Source: Lytechinus variegatus (lineage: Eukaryota; Echinodermata; Echinoidea; Temnopleuroida; Toxopneustidae). Taken from it: a stretch of 64,000 nt of DNA. The stretch spans positions 42,908,201-42,972,200 of the forward strand of contig NC_054746.1 of the NCBI RefSeq assembly GCF_018143015.1, written 5' to 3'. A program made the translations under genes and the position numbers. Shown one piece after another: positions 39,801 through 48,087 of this stretch. The notes under the pieces are model-generated. The model had not been told where the DNA came from and searched no databases. It saw only the letters and a list, made by a program, of their open reading frames with translations. The stretch's first letter is position 1. Each line of letters begins with the position of its first letter.

Positions 39801-42800
39801 TCTGTGATGATATTTAAAAATATTTTTACATATATACTTTTTCATCACAGAGCCTTGAAATTATCATTATTGATAATCAAGTTTCAAATTTCATCATTTG
39901 TTATATAATTGTTTTTATCTATATATTTTGTTCTTCAAAACAGCATTTTGTAGCATCGCTTTATCAAGGTACGTCATAACGAAGCGGTTCAAGCCTATTG
40001 TATTTGCTGTGTTTACCAATGGATCGAGGGTTCTACAGGAGATCGGTCTGGAAAACCTTTTTTATTTTTCAAATCTATACTAAAATATTTTAAACCCCTT
40101 TCATACACATTAGGCATATGAAGGTTCATAAATTAATAAAATCAAGAGACCTGACCTAAACAAACCGATTTCATCCTCAAAATATGGATTTCCTAAAGGA
40201 AATTCATCCTTGTTCACAAGTCTAGCTTAGGCATATAAGGTAACCATTTCAAGGCTCCATGATGAGAAGTATATGTAAAAATATTTCTAAATATCACGGA
40301 ATCCTCAAGGCTAGCTATACCCCCCCCCCCCCCACCATAGGCAGGCTTTTCCCATCCTTAGACATGGAAGTGTATCCTATTGCCAGACACTTTTATTTCA
40401 GTGCTTTAAAAATGACAACTAGAGGAAATACAATCAAGAAAAATATGCACTTGCTATTTTAAATATTATGAAAATTGTGAATATGACAACCATTTTCTTT
40501 GCATCACACTTGCCGCATACCCCTCCATGAAAAAAATTATTTTCGTTCGTGGCAAATTACATCATGATTCCGGACGCGCACCAGATGGGCAAAGATATTC
40601 TTGATTATGATGTAAGAAGGAATTTATATGATTTTTTTCTTCATATATTACATGATTAAATTTGAAAGTTTTTGTTTGCTTTTTTTACATTGAATCTGAG
40701 CTGTCGTTGGTAACTAGTTTTTTTCCTTTTTAACTGCATGTTCCAAAGCACTTCAATATGCTTGTTTGTATTGTATGATGCTCATCAAGTTCTATTGATG
40801 CACTGTCGATCATCGAACAGCTCAAATCATTGTAAACCTTGTGCACGGGTACCTTTAGAACTAGTCGTCAACAATCACCCACAATACACTGTTACAATAC
40901 ACCACACCTCAACATTAGATCAAATGAGCGGACGAGATTGAAATTCTGCAAATCATCAAATCAGGCCCATATTTCCATCAGAAAATATTTCAATTGTTAA
41001 AGCATATGATATTTTAATCATTTTCTGTAATTTAAAAGATAAAGAAGGTAAAGTTTTTTTTTTGTTCTTGTTTTTGCAACCTTGTACTATGTATTGCTCT
41101 GTGAATTTTAACTGTGAAAGTCTTTTGAAATCATAACAGTGTCCGGTAATACAATACATGACTATACCTCAAGTGATGTTTGTGTACAATTCATTTATAA
41201 CAACTCATCTTACACATCACAAAATTTCATTTGTTTTCCACGCTTCTATTAGTCTCAAAATTGGTATTTAGAGCCAATATCGGTTTCCTCAAACGTATTA
41301 ATTCACTGCCAATCCATATCATCACAAACGCAAATTGCACATGCGTGGAAATCGCAGTTGAATTCATGAATATTCAGGAGTAGATCTATAGATCGATATC
41401 TGATGCAAATGCAAAACTATCCCGATCTGTAGTCCCATCATGAATATTCATGAATTGAGCTGCCATTTCCGCGCATACGCTATTTGCAATGTTTTTGGAA
41501 TCGGCAGTGAATTAATATGTGTGAGGAAACCAATACTGGCTCTAAATAGCCAATTTGAGACTGACAGAAGCGTGGAAACGAAGTGAAACTTTGTGAAATG
41601 TAACTTTATAGGAGGAGTTGTTATAGTCAAAATGAACTGTCAGGTCATTTTTTTGCATGAGTTTTATATTCCTCCCCCCCCCATAAACTTTAAAGTGACA
41701 CCTTTGTCACTAGCATGGCAGAGCGAGTTTTATACCTTGATGTTCAGGTAGGTGTAGAGCAGTAGTGAAGTGGAGCCTACACAAACATCACTTAAGGTAA
41801 TCGTCAGATTTAGCTTTAACTTGGCACCCTACATGCCCCTTTTCCTTTCACTTTTTTTCAGTTTAAATAACTTTCACAAGGACTTTGTTCCTAACCATGT
41901 TAACTTTATTAGATCCCTTCTTCAAGTTAAAAGTTCTTCGTTTTTGATCGTGGAAAAAGCCCCGGCATACCTGGCGTAAATTAGACAGCTGGCAGCCATC
42001 TGTTTCGAGGAGTTTTTTAAGTAATTTTTAACATTTTTTTTTTAAATTTCTCCTCGTACACAGATGGCTCGCTATCATGCAGCCACCATTAGGGGACTTG
42101 CAATGCAAAATCCCCCCGTCGGGGTCTTCAATTTTTGTCTTTAATGAATAAAAATTTTGATAACACGACCAAAATGCAAATTAATATTCCCTCTTGGCAT
42201 TAATTGCCAAAAAACAGAGAAAAATCAAGTTAAAAGGAACAAAAACAGAGACTTACCTCGGCTGTCGCACAAATTCACTTCCCAATTTTATCAGATCTTA
42301 AGTACATGAACATATGGCCATTGAGTCCCCTGTACAGATCGCGCTAGAATTTCGGTCTCTGTATTTGGTGAGTGCAGCCAACGAAGTTCAGCTGAACAAC
42401 CAACATAACAGAGACCGAAGCTTTTGGTCTAGGTCGAGGCCTAGGCGCAAATGTACATTATGTCGTGCTTAAACTAGGCCACCGCACACCTTACGACTGT
42501 TCGCGATCCGATTTTGGAACAAATCGCATTTTGCTCATTTTCTGAAAATGTGAATGGAACTTGTCATTTTATTCGAGGTTCAAATTAATTGAAAGAATAC
42601 TAATTTAACCATTTTGAATGATTGCAAATCGTAGCCAATCTTACGACTGCTATGACGTCATTTCGAGTAGATATTGAATTTGCTGAAGTTTTATTCTAAG
42701 GATGATACTTGGCAATTAGCATAGTCACAGATTTGAACATACTCATTGATACTGTCAGACTGTTGGTATTCATACGATGATTTCGAACATTACACAGTAA

Positions 42801-43188
42801 GATATTCCAACTTGACTGAGTATTTGTTAGCCATGTTAGCATCAAATTCTACCGTTTTAAAAGTTTTATAATCCAAAATTGAGTAGCAGACCAATCGTAA
42901 GGTGTGCGGTAAGCTTTAGTCTAAAAAGCATTTATATTACATTCTCGAGATCTAAAAATTTTGGTCTAACGTTAATTCTAATTTCTTGTTCAGTTGTTAT
43001 TAACTTACCGCACATCGACAAACAACATCAGCCTCTGTCGCTAGCAAGTCGACCAGCTTTCCTTTCCCTTCGTCGCCCCATTGAGCTCCCAATACCACGT
43101 TGACTTTGTTGACGGGCTCCAGTCTCATTTTCTTTGAATTTGTACTCGTCGAATTCGAGTTATTTATCGAATTTTCGTGGCTGTTCAT
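12756..43188 (-). CDS. ADSS: Adenylosuccinate synthetase, complete, 12 coding exons
   Basis: ADSS condenses IMP with aspartate using GTP to give adenylosuccinate, the first committed step to AMP; it is a cytosolic homodimer. Coding exons: 43009-43188, 31085-31187, 30532-30645, 30160-30223, 20639-20746, 17476-17557, 16548-16674, 15907-16061, 15199-15323, 14564-14661, 14015-14164, 12756-12808. They sum to 1359 nt, 452 residues plus stop, close to human ADSS2 (456), with GT/AG borders and consistent phases. Motifs: GDEGKGK at 38-44 (catalytic Asp39), NNAGHT at 63-68 (catalytic His67), [14 protein letters not shown] from 157, VEGANA near 247-252, SSNCSIGG near 267, TKLD guanine-binding motif at 357-360, and the C-terminal [16 protein letters not shown]. 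The start is the Met at 43188; an in-frame ATG at 43245 would add 19 residues. Oddity: TTGRxRR of the IMP/Asp loop reads TTKRRRR. Intron 1 is 11.8 kb and repeat-rich. Confidence 0.95.
14015..14164 (-). CDS. ADSS: ADSS exon 11
   Basis: Residues about 387-435, [18 protein letters not shown] through [29 protein letters not shown] and LPVNAQ-Y match the family C-terminal region. Donor AGTAAGT is near 14014. Confidence 0.94.
14564..14661 (-). CDS. ADSS: ADSS exon 10, guanine-binding motif
   Basis: Residues 354-385, [19 protein letters not shown] then [16 protein letters not shown] is the (N/T)KxD element that reads the GTP base. Confidence 0.95.
15199..15323 (-). CDS. ADSS: ADSS exon 9, IMP/aspartate loop
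   Basis: Residues 312-352, [27 protein letters not shown], then [14 protein letters not shown]. The substrate loop usually reads VTTGRxRRCGW; here Lys replaces the Gly after TT (codon AAG) while the Arg cluster is kept. Confidence 0.94.
15907..16061 (-). CDS. ADSS: ADSS exon 8
   Basis: Residues 261-311. [40 protein letters not shown] and GAFPTEQLN are nearly identical to the family core with IMP-binding residues. Acceptor TTATTCCAG, donor GTAAGT. Confidence 0.96.
16548..16674 (-). CDS. ADSS: ADSS exon 7
   Basis: Residues 218-259, [20 protein letters not shown] then [40 protein letters not shown] continues correctly across the junction to exon 8. Confidence 0.95.
17093..17310. mobile_element. 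piggyBac-like MITE in TTAA
   Basis: Lies in ADSS intron 6. TTAA stands on both sides (17089-17092, 17311-17314). The ends are CCCTATCTTAACTGGG and, inverted, CCCTTATTAAACTGGGGG. CCC ends in a TTAA target are the hallmark of piggyBac-type elements. The interior has a GC-rich part (GCGCGGTCGCCGCAAAAATT) and no frame; 218 bp. Confidence 0.8.
17476..17557 (-). CDS. ADSS: ADSS exon 6
   Basis: Residues 191-217, [20 protein letters not shown] then SELQRYK, corresponding to the variable helical stretch with the LEIDIEGEL-like motif. Its first base completes the Lys begun in exon 5. Confidence 0.92.
18404..18444. mobile_element. Partial right arm of the 9.2 kb MITE family
   Basis: AATTGGCTATCCACAG and TCAGAATATGGGCC match the right arm of the element at 9221-9475. 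The rest of this copy is not recognisable. Confidence 0.5.
18993..19024. repeat. Perfect 32-bp palindrome of two motif copies
   Basis: One minus-strand and one plus-strand copy of the TGTCCCGTACGACACA word meet at a shared CATG centre, giving a 32-bp perfect inverted repeat. A third copy with one mismatch lies just upstream at 18974. Confidence 0.85.
19912..20030. repeat. Six-unit 20-bp tandem array
   Basis: The unit is agtgtcccgtacgacacaca. Four units (19951-20030) are nearly identical; the two before them (19912-19950) are decayed (GTACAACAC in place of GTACGACAC), so sequence decays toward the left edge. Confidence 0.9.
20639..20746 (-). CDS. ADSS: ADSS exon 5
   Basis: Residues 155-189, [50 protein letters not shown] is a signature of the family. 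The donor lies only about 46 nt from the last copy of the TGTCCCGTACGACACA word in intron 5. Confidence 0.96.
21547..21785. mobile_element. MITE with about 55-bp inverted repeats and an internal duplication
   Basis: The ends read AAATAATCGCTAGAGGGTAT and its complement with one change. The repeat goes on through TCATTTGTCTCGCAATCTAC and TATGGTCAACAAGGAAATT on both sides with essentially no mismatch, suggesting a fairly young copy. The centre has two head-to-tail copies of a roughly 40-bp unit containing ATTCGTGATCACTCTCGCAA. Lies in ADSS intron 4. Confidence 0.85.
22390..22616. mobile_element. Fold-back MITE, copy 2, short form
   Basis: The left arm, with CCACCCCAGAAAAATGTGGA, TTGAATCAATAGAGAAAAAT and GCTGAAAATTTCATCAAAAT, is repeated inverted on the right, ending GAGATGGACTTGTCCTTTAA. 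The central section of the longer copies is missing. Same family as the element at 43965-44555. Confidence 0.75.
23008..23270. mobile_element. MITE, GGGCCC-ended family, complete copy
   Basis: Left end GGGCCCCATCTTACAAAGAG, right end its near complement (CTCTTTGTAAGACAGGGCCC). The inverted repeat includes GATTGATCCAATCAATC-like sequence. TGATC flanks both sides (23003-23007, 23271-23275). No coding frame. A truncated relative is at 38843-39092. Confidence 0.8.
24121..26977. other. ADSS intron 4 stretch, nothing recognised
   Basis: AT-rich intronic sequence. Open frames at 24739-24990 and 26439-26765 have no recognisable domain or splice-bounded structure and are probably chance. Confidence 0.5.
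27178..27937. mobile_element. Tandem pair of MITEs sharing one TA target
   Basis: Two copies of one element lie head to tail (27180-27564 and 27567-27935) with a 2-bp spacer. Each begins GAAGAGTTTGGTTGCAAAAG or a variant and ends with the complement (CCTAACCCCTTTTGCAACTG then AGCTCTTC). AAAGGGGTTAGGTCC marks both arms. TA lies outside the pair on both sides. The interiors share TTTGGTTTCATC-like and GTTCACTTTTTAATG-like segments but have diverged. Lies in ADSS intron 4. Confidence 0.8.
28070..28200. mobile_element. SINE tail fragment
   Basis: GCCTAGCTTAGCCGGATAAT matches the body of the SINE at 36112-36335 with one change. The fragment ends CCCTGGGTAAATATACTG followed by a TTATTATC-type tail. 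The tRNA-like head is not recognisable. Confidence 0.55.
29254..29896. mobile_element. MITE ending TGGGTGATTTCAAGTACGGT
   Basis: A 643-bp element whose left 20 bp are repeated exactly inverted at the right end. GTGTTGGTGTTGG / AACACCAGC words recur inside on both strands as subterminal repeats, which makes short open frames on both strands that are not genes. Lies in ADSS intron 4, just 264 bp from exon 4. Confidence 0.85.
30160..30223 (-). CDS. ADSS: ADSS exon 4
   Basis: Residues 134-153, [20 protein letters not shown]. Fits the VFDFHQ-DGLQE block of animal ADSS; Val133 is split with exon 3 and Ser154 with exon 5. Confidence 0.93.
30532..30645 (-). CDS. ADSS: ADSS exon 3
   Basis: Residues 96-132, [37 protein letters not shown]. 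Matches the family [15 protein letters not shown] and [12 protein letters not shown] blocks. Confidence 0.95.
31085..31187 (-). CDS. ADSS: ADSS exon 2, catalytic histidine
   Basis: Residues 61-94, [34 protein letters not shown]. The His of NNAGHT (His67) is the catalytic acid that protonates O6 of IMP. Acceptor TTTCTTGTGCAG. Confidence 0.96.
31811..31967. repeat. Direct repeat, copy A
   Basis: AATTGATGGTAGTATATCAT, TATTCTATGCTGATAT and TTAATCCTGATATGATTGAT recur in order at 32234-32378, so the two are diverged copies of one sequence of about 150 bp. Family unknown. Confidence 0.65.
32234..32378. repeat. Direct repeat, copy B
   Basis: Diverged partner of 31811-31967 (AAATTGATGGGAATAAATAT, TATTCTATGGTGATAT, TCAATCCTGACATGATATGA). 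Same orientation, start to start about 423 bp. Confidence 0.65.
32617..32675. repeat. Interrupted CTA/TAC trinucleotide repeat
   Basis: Two runs of CTACTACTA separated by a degenerate stretch with GCAACTAATATTGCTGGTAC. Confidence 0.8.
33481..33603. mobile_element. Possible small MITE
   Basis: TAACCCTGGG at 33481 and its exact complement CCCAGGGTTA at 33594 bound 123 bp. A related TTAACCCTGG occurs at 33836. Only ten bases support the inverted repeat. Confidence 0.35.
34344..34445. mobile_element. Short MITE, about 100 bp
   Basis: GTCACAAATACCTTTACGAA on the left is matched by GTTCGTGAAGGTATTTGTAA on the right (inverted, three mismatches). No frame. Lies in ADSS intron 1. Confidence 0.6.
35840..37430 (+). 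mobile_element. Broken CR1-like LINE fragment, interrupted by a SINE
   Basis: Conceptual reading gives pieces of a non-LTR reverse transcriptase. [16 protein letters not shown] is near 35840; [20 protein letters not shown] then [18 protein letters not shown] runs to about 36085 (fingers). After the SINE come [20 protein letters not shown] (palm) and FANDTK at 36583-36600, where the catalytic FADD box has lost one Asp. From 36950 an open stretch with [20 protein letters not shown] and [20 protein letters not shown] is the C-terminal region typical of CR1/Jockey-group elements. About 35 residues between QHGF and the palm are gone at the SINE site, and there are several frame changes and stops, so it is dead. 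The 5' end is missing. It is in ADSS intron 1, opposite to the host gene. Confidence 0.85.
36112..36335 (+). mobile_element. tRNA-derived SINE inserted in the LINE
   Basis: The head folds like a tRNA relic with RNA polymerase III boxes: A box TGGCCCAGTGG at 36118-36128 and B box GGTTCGAATCC at 36162-36172. The body contains GCCTAGCTTAGCTGGATAAT and GAGCGCCTTGAGCACCTAAC; the tail is ATATAAATACCCTATATTATTATT. It splits the LINE reading. No clean target duplication was found, which agrees with the LINE sequence lost at the site. Confidence 0.85.
38843..39092. mobile_element. GGGCCC-ended MITE, left-truncated copy
   Basis: The right arm TTGGATCAATCGTAACTC, TTTGTAAGACGGGGCCC is intact. The left arm starts inside the inverted repeat (ATCAATCATAACTATATGGA), so about 30 bp of the left end is missing. 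Same family as 23008-23270. Confidence 0.7.
39093..41185. other. ADSS intron 1 stretch, no gene supported
   Basis: AT-rich with A, T and C runs. A 60-codon open stretch ending at 39772 ([20 protein letters not shown]) has a zinc-finger-like spacing and might be a mobile-element remnant, but I cannot assign it. Confidence 0.4.
41186..41640. mobile_element. MITE with about 150-bp inverted repeats
   Basis: Left arm: ATAACAACTC, TTCCACGCTTCTATTAGTCT, ATTTAGAGCCAATATCGGTT, ATTAATTCACTGCCAATCC. The right arm carries the complements in reverse order with roughly 15 per cent mismatch. The arms make up two thirds of the 455-bp element. Lies in ADSS intron 1. Confidence 0.85.
41991..42071. repeat. Hairpin with 20-bp stem
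   Basis: CAGCCATCTGTTTCGAGGAG at 41993 pairs with CTCCTCGTACACAGATGGCT at 42050 (a few mismatches) across a T-rich loop. It could be a small fold-back element or the edge of a larger repeat running to about 42430. Confidence 0.6.
42257..42420 (-). other. Exon-like segment in ADSS intron 1
   Basis: On the minus strand this segment ends in a consensus splice donor (GCCGAG-GTAAGT at 42257/42256). It starts near a hairpin of TTCGGTCTCTGT (42351-42362) with ACAGAGACCGAA (42408-42419). It contains no long frame. It could be an alternative non-coding first exon for ADSS or part of a dispersed repeat; nothing here decides. Confidence 0.3.
42481..42910. mobile_element. MITE ending ACCGCACACCTTACGA
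   Basis: ACCGCACACCTTACGACTG at 42481 is matched by the complement of TCGTAAGGTGTGCGGT ending 42910. TCTTACGACTG recurs inside near 42640. A 430-bp element, about 100 bp from ADSS exon 1. Confidence 0.75.
43009..43188 (-). CDS. ADSS: ADSS exon 1, P-loop
   Basis: Residues 1-60. A polar Asn/Ser-rich leader of about 28 residues is followed by [20 protein letters not shown] and ADVVCRCA, with donor GCG-GTAAGT in phase 0. GDEGKGK binds the GTP phosphates. The Met at 43188 gives a leader of family-typical length; the Met at 43245 is an in-frame alternative. Confidence 0.93.
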
Positions 43189-43393
43189 AATGTGAGATGA
43201 TGTTATCTTCCTCAAAAGCTTAGGAAAGTAAAAGCAGCAACCCAAAATTTGCAGGGCCGGCGCGGGAGATGGATCAGATATGAATCGAGAGTAAGCGCGC
43301 GTAAATAGTAATATTCGCGCGGGTTTGTTGTACGTACCGTAGGCCTATACGGTAAAAAAAAAAGAAAAAAAAGAGCGGAGTAAATAAGTTGAG

Positions 43394-43398
43394 GATTG
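43394..43398 (-). promoter_or_regulatory. CCAAT box in the ADSS promoter region
   Basis: GGCCAAT reads on the minus strand about 205 bp upstream of the chosen ATG. Between it and the ATG the sequence is CpG-rich (CCCGCGCGAATATTAC, resembling an E2F-type TTSGCGC core, near 43315). The real start site is unknown. Confidence 0.4.
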
Positions 43399-43964
43399 GC
43401 CCATTTAGCAAAAAAGTATTAAAAAAAATAAAAATATAAAAAAGTGTGAAATAGAAATGCGCTTTTTACCCACATGCATATGTTTAAACATAATAAAGGC
43501 ATAAGAACAATATTGTTAGTCGAGGCATAGACGGATCCAGGGGGGGGGGAGAGGGCCCAGGCACCCATATTGCCTTGACAGAGCAAAAGAAAAAAAAAGG
43601 GGGAAAGAAAGAAGAAAAAAAGGGGGAGGAAACAACTTATGTATATGTATATAATATGAGCGCATATAATACACATATAAACAAAAGCCGAGTATAAAAT
43701 AAATCAGTTATTCAGCATGACCTGCTTGCAACGAGTATTGCAAAATAGTTTTTTTCAGTCAGTGCGTTCATTTATATTAGGGGATTCTTTAAAATTTTGA
43801 GGCAGAGAGTTCCAGTATAGGCAGGCCCGGAAAAGACAAATGAATTCTTTGCAAATAAAGTTTTTGTTAAAGGAAGGTGATTGTCGTTGCCTTGTTGGGT
43901 ATCAGTGTACGGATGCATTTCGGGAACATATTTTAGAAAATAGTGGGGAGAATGATCGTCCTTG

Positions 43965-44555
43965 CTTAATTTGAACATAAATTGATTTGAATAAAAAGAA
44001 AAAATCCAACAAGCAACGTCGAAAATTTCATCAAAATCGAATGTAAAATAAGAAAGTTATGGCATTTTAAAGCTTCGATTAATTTCACAAAACAGTTTAA
44101 TATGCACATCCTGTTTGGTATGCAAATGGAGACTGATGATATCATCCACTCAATATTTCTTTTGTATTTTATTATATGAATATGAAATATTCTAATTTTC
44201 TCCTCATTTTAAAGTGAAACATTGTTAATACCTCCCTGAACATGTGGAACTAACAATCTTTAATACTATGGTCCAATCAGGTTGGTCCTTATTGTCAAAT
44301 CTGTAAAAAATATATTTGTATAATTCAAACAATAAAAAACAAAACAAATAGTGAGTGAGTGACATCATCGACTCTCTCATTTGCATATCACTGAGTTGAG
44401 TATAGAACTGTTTTGTGAAAAATAAGCGACACTTTAAAATGTCATAATTTTCTTATTTTCCATCCGATTTTGATGAAGTTTTCAGCATTATTCTTGTTAA
44501 ATTTTTCTCTATTTATTCAAATCAACTTTTTTTCTGGGATGGACTTGACCTTTAA
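43965..44555. mobile_element. Fold-back MITE, copy 3, long form
   Basis: Left arm GAAAATTTCATCAAAATCGA, ATAAGAAAGTTATGGCATTT, CACAAAACAGTT; the right arm is the complement (ACTGTTTTGTGAAAAATAAG, AAATGTCATAATTTTCTTAT, GATTTTGATGAAGTTTTCAG), ending TTCTGGGATGGACTTGACCT. It has ATGCAAAT/ATTTGCAT near the centre of both arms. Same family as 22390-22616. Confidence 0.8.
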
Positions 44556-44719
44556 ATATCTTGCTCAATATGGAGCCTATAAAAATCAAATTCTCAAGTC
44601 AATATACAAAACATATATTTCAGCTCAGAATCGAACTTTCATTATTTTGTTTGATTTACAAATTGATTTTTAAAAAGTGCTCTGTAAAAATGTCTGTTTT
44701 ATGGTCTGAATATGAACAT

Positions 44720-45950
44720 TTCTGCTCGCGCTGGCGCTCGAAAAATTTGATTATCCGGTACCTATTTTCCTGTATTCCATAAAGTTCTAAAAATATCTAT
44801 GTTAGATTGTCAAAACTTGCAGCTAGCACTGCACGCCTCGCGTTGATTAGTGAGTTATGTATATGATATTAATTCTATAACAAACTACTTAAAATCCCCA
44901 TTTCTTGACAGTTTTTTTTTAATTGCTCGCGAATGATTTTACACTCGCATTGATTGTTGAAAATATGTTAACTCATGCATCTTATTCATTGCTTTAAATG
45001 TCCAGTTTTCAGGCCATAAAAAATTCGCATTCTCATTACTCTTATCAGATTAACAAATAAGATATTAATTTAATAATTAAATTTTCTTTTTTTCAGAATC
45101 GAATATCGACACTAGTTTCATCTCGCGCTTACGAAGAGATAAAGGAAGATAGTTATCATTTTCATGTGAAGACATAGGGTCAATAGAATGTCCCGGTTCT
45201 CTGTCAAAACTCAATAATGAAACATATCAACTTTTTTGTAACTCCGTGTGATCCATATCCACCTCACAATTTCCCTACAAAGCGCTTGAAATACAGAGCT
45301 TAAATTGATCCTTTCCAAATCGAAATGTCAAATGTTATAAGATCGCGCTTCGCGCTCACTTTATTGATTTTCCTGATAGAATAAGACATTTAGAATGCCC
45401 AGATTCTAGGACAAAATCTAAAACACACGCGTGCATTTTTATTCAGATACGCAAATTGTTCTCTATATAAAACATTATTCAGATCGTCAAAGTTTTTCTG
45501 CTCGCGCTTTGCGCACGCATTATTAATATAGAAAGATTACTCATCCTTTTATGATTTACAAAACATGAATAGAGTGTCCCAGTTTTAGGTGTAAATCTCT
45601 ATTTTTTTTCCGCTCGCGCTTTGCGCTCGCATCAATAAATATTGTTTAGTAATATGTTCATCATTTTAAGATTACAAAAAGTGCTTAGAATTTCCATTCT
45701 TCAGGGAAAATGTCAAAATTTTATGCTCGCGCTCGCATTATTTGATTGTTCAAAATATGTAACGTCTTCATGGGCATGGCTAACTGCAAGCAACCGTTAA
45801 CAGATCCTTTTTTTTCTGATCGCGCTCGCAGTAATAATTATTTATTTGCGATACACATCTCGTTTAGGATCACAAGCATTGCCCAGAATGTTTAAATTTT
45901 AGAAAAAAAAATACATGGAAAAAAAATAGCTCGCGCTTCGCACTCGCACT
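44720..45950 (-). repeat. Degenerate satellite of about 115-bp period, reverse orientation
   Basis: The core GCTCGCGCTTCGCGCTCGCA, in varied forms, occurs near 44723, 44924, 45122, 45342, 45502, 45611, 45723, 45818 and 45930. Between cores, phrases such as GATTACAAAAAGTGCTTAGA return. The GC-rich cores stand out from AT-rich spacers. Confidence 0.8.
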
Positions 45951-46035
45951 ATTTAGATAAGGCTTCTGTGATAATAATATATTTATGTTGATTTATAAGA
46001 ATAAAGCTTAGAAGTGACTATCAACAGAAGAAGAA

Positions 46036-46655
46036 GGTGGCACCAGGATTTTTTTAGTAGGAGCAAAAGAACTTTTTTGGGGAGGGGGACATAATTTTTT
46101 TGCATGTCACAAAATCGAGCGCGAAGCGCTTTTTATATGGGCCCTATGACTTGAAAAGGGACCTGCTAAGGACTGTTTGATAATATCCTGATAATATAAC
46201 TGGACGCTCTAAGCATTCTTTTTTGTTACCATAAATAGGATCGGTATCTAACTAAACAATAATTGGTGTGAGCCCGAAACTGTTGATATTCAGCACTTCT
46301 TTTTGTAATTTTGAAAATGCAGAATGTGTATCTCGCTAAAACAAATAATGAAAATTCGAATCAAAAGAAGAACAATATGCGGATATTGACTTGAACAACC
46401 ATGTTATCCTATTGAATTTTATATAATGACTTGACAGATTTATGTTAGCGACTAATTTTGTTGGGAGCTATATGGAAAATTTTTCAAAGTTTGTAAAGTG
46501 AAAATACTGTTTTGCAGCACGCATTACAGCTCGAGTAGGATGCTTATGTCAATATTTATTACTCCTTTTTCTTCTGTTTTAAGAATTTCTGGGGGCGAGG
46601 GCAAAAATCCCAACTGGGGGAATGCCCCCCGTGCCCCCACCCCCTTGGTGCCACC
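46036..46655. mobile_element. Possible nested element ending GGTGGCACCA
   Basis: GGTGGCACCA at 46036 and its complement TGGTGCCACC at 46646 enclose 620 bp, with G-rich sequence next to the left end and C-rich next to the right. It sits exactly where the satellite changes orientation. Confidence 0.4.
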
Positions 46656-46665
46656 ACTGATTGCG

Positions 46666-46826
46666 CTAGCGTACCTAAGGGGGTGGGGGTAGACTGCCCC
46701 CCTGACGATTCACAACTGATCCCTGACGAGCCACAAATGGCCCCTAATTTTAACTTTTTTTTTGCTTGTCAATTTTTTTTGGCGGACGAATTTGCCCCCC
46801 CCCTGGAAAAACCAAGGTACGTCACT
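46666..46826. mobile_element. Small G-tract MITE
   Basis: GCGTACCTAAGGGGGTGGGG on the left is matched by CCCCCTGGAAAAACCAAGGT then ACGTC on the right (inverted GACGTACCTTGG). About 160 bp. Confidence 0.5.
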
Positions 46827-46859
46827 GACTGATTGTGACCAAATATTCGCGCGAGTAGT

Positions 46860-47640
46860 TTTGTGAAAGCCCTTTATCGAACGCTATAGCGCGCTCGATA
46901 TACATGTATACTGTCCTGAAATAAGGAACATTTCTCAACTAAAATGAAAAAAAAAATCTGAACTAAAATGAAACATATCTCAAAAATAAAATAACAAGAG
47001 TGAGAAGCACGAGCTGACTTTTTATTATTTTTTAAAACATAAAATCAGATCTGAAAACAGGATATTTTAAGCACTTTTTGTAATCATGCCACGTACTTAT
47101 CTTATTCATGTTATTGAGAACAAACAATGCGAGATGCCATCGCGGAGCGCGATAAGTTTCATTGACCCATAATTATAACAAAGTTTGTTATGTACGTATT
47201 TAAAAAAAGATGAATAATGCAAGTGCCATACACGAGATGAATTTAGTTCAGATTTAGACCCGAGGCCACGAAATTTTAAGCATGCATTTTTTGTAATCAT
47301 GAACAGGGTAAGTATCCCAAATATTGTGATAGCGAAGTGTGACCTGATATTCAGACTTGAAAAGGGGACCTAAAATCATGAAGAGCATGTATCTCACAAA
47401 TCAAATTTTGAGAGCGCGTAGCGCGAGATAAAAATATTTATAATTTAAAAATGAAAAGTGTTGAATAATTATCTTTACCACTTGTAATAAATCTTGAACA
47501 AGATGGGTATCTCACCAAACAAAATAATCAAAGCTCGAAACGCGAACACTTTTTTGTATATTGACATCTAAACGGAAAGTTTAAAGCGTCATTATGTAAG
47601 TCATTAATCAGAAAATGCGAGCGCCGCGGTGTTTCGAACC
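46860..47640 (+). repeat. Same satellite, forward orientation
   Basis: Cores are near 46877, 47140, 47330, 47411 (GAGAGCGCGTAGCGCGAG), 47530 and 47616, with the linker phrase TTTTTGTAATCATG near 47078 and 47288. More decayed than the block at 58.7-60.2 kb. Confidence 0.7.
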
Positions 47641-48087
47641 CCCTTCCTGGATCCGGGACCCGAGCCTATGGTTAAAAAGCCTGCATTGGTATGAAGGAAC
47701 GTGTTTGCATAGGGTGGGATAGGACTGGGTATGATTTAAATCTTCTTGGTTGCAGCTAGCTCCTTCCTATTCCTGCTCTGGGCCATCGACGAGATACAGG
47801 CCTAGGCCTGTGTCATTGTTCGTTTAGTGAACTGAGATTTGTAATCCTAACTGCGTACGTTGCTTGTTATGCAATAATTGCAAAATCATTTAGCTTCAAA
47901 AATCTGTACTATGTGACTAGAGTGGTCTACCTTGGGATTTTATCGTATTCAATTCTTACATCCTTACGGCAGTTTGTGTATTGTCCTTGCAAAATTACCG
48001 CTCCATTGTGGCGTCCTCGGTCAAATGAACATCGAGTACTTAGCATTTTTTTCTATTGAGAATAAAACGGCGCTCTTTGTTGTATAT

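Larger units (their letters stand above)
43532..47655. repeat. Possible composite element filling the ADSS-cyclin gap
   Basis: CGGATCCAGG at 43532 and its complement CCTGGATCCG at 47646 bracket 4.1 kb. Inside are a fold-back MITE (43965-44555), a satellite block in reverse orientation (44720-45950), two G-tract-bounded elements (46036-46655, 46666-46826) and the same satellite in forward orientation (46860-47640). Whether this is one element or several nested ones is not settled. Confidence 0.4.
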
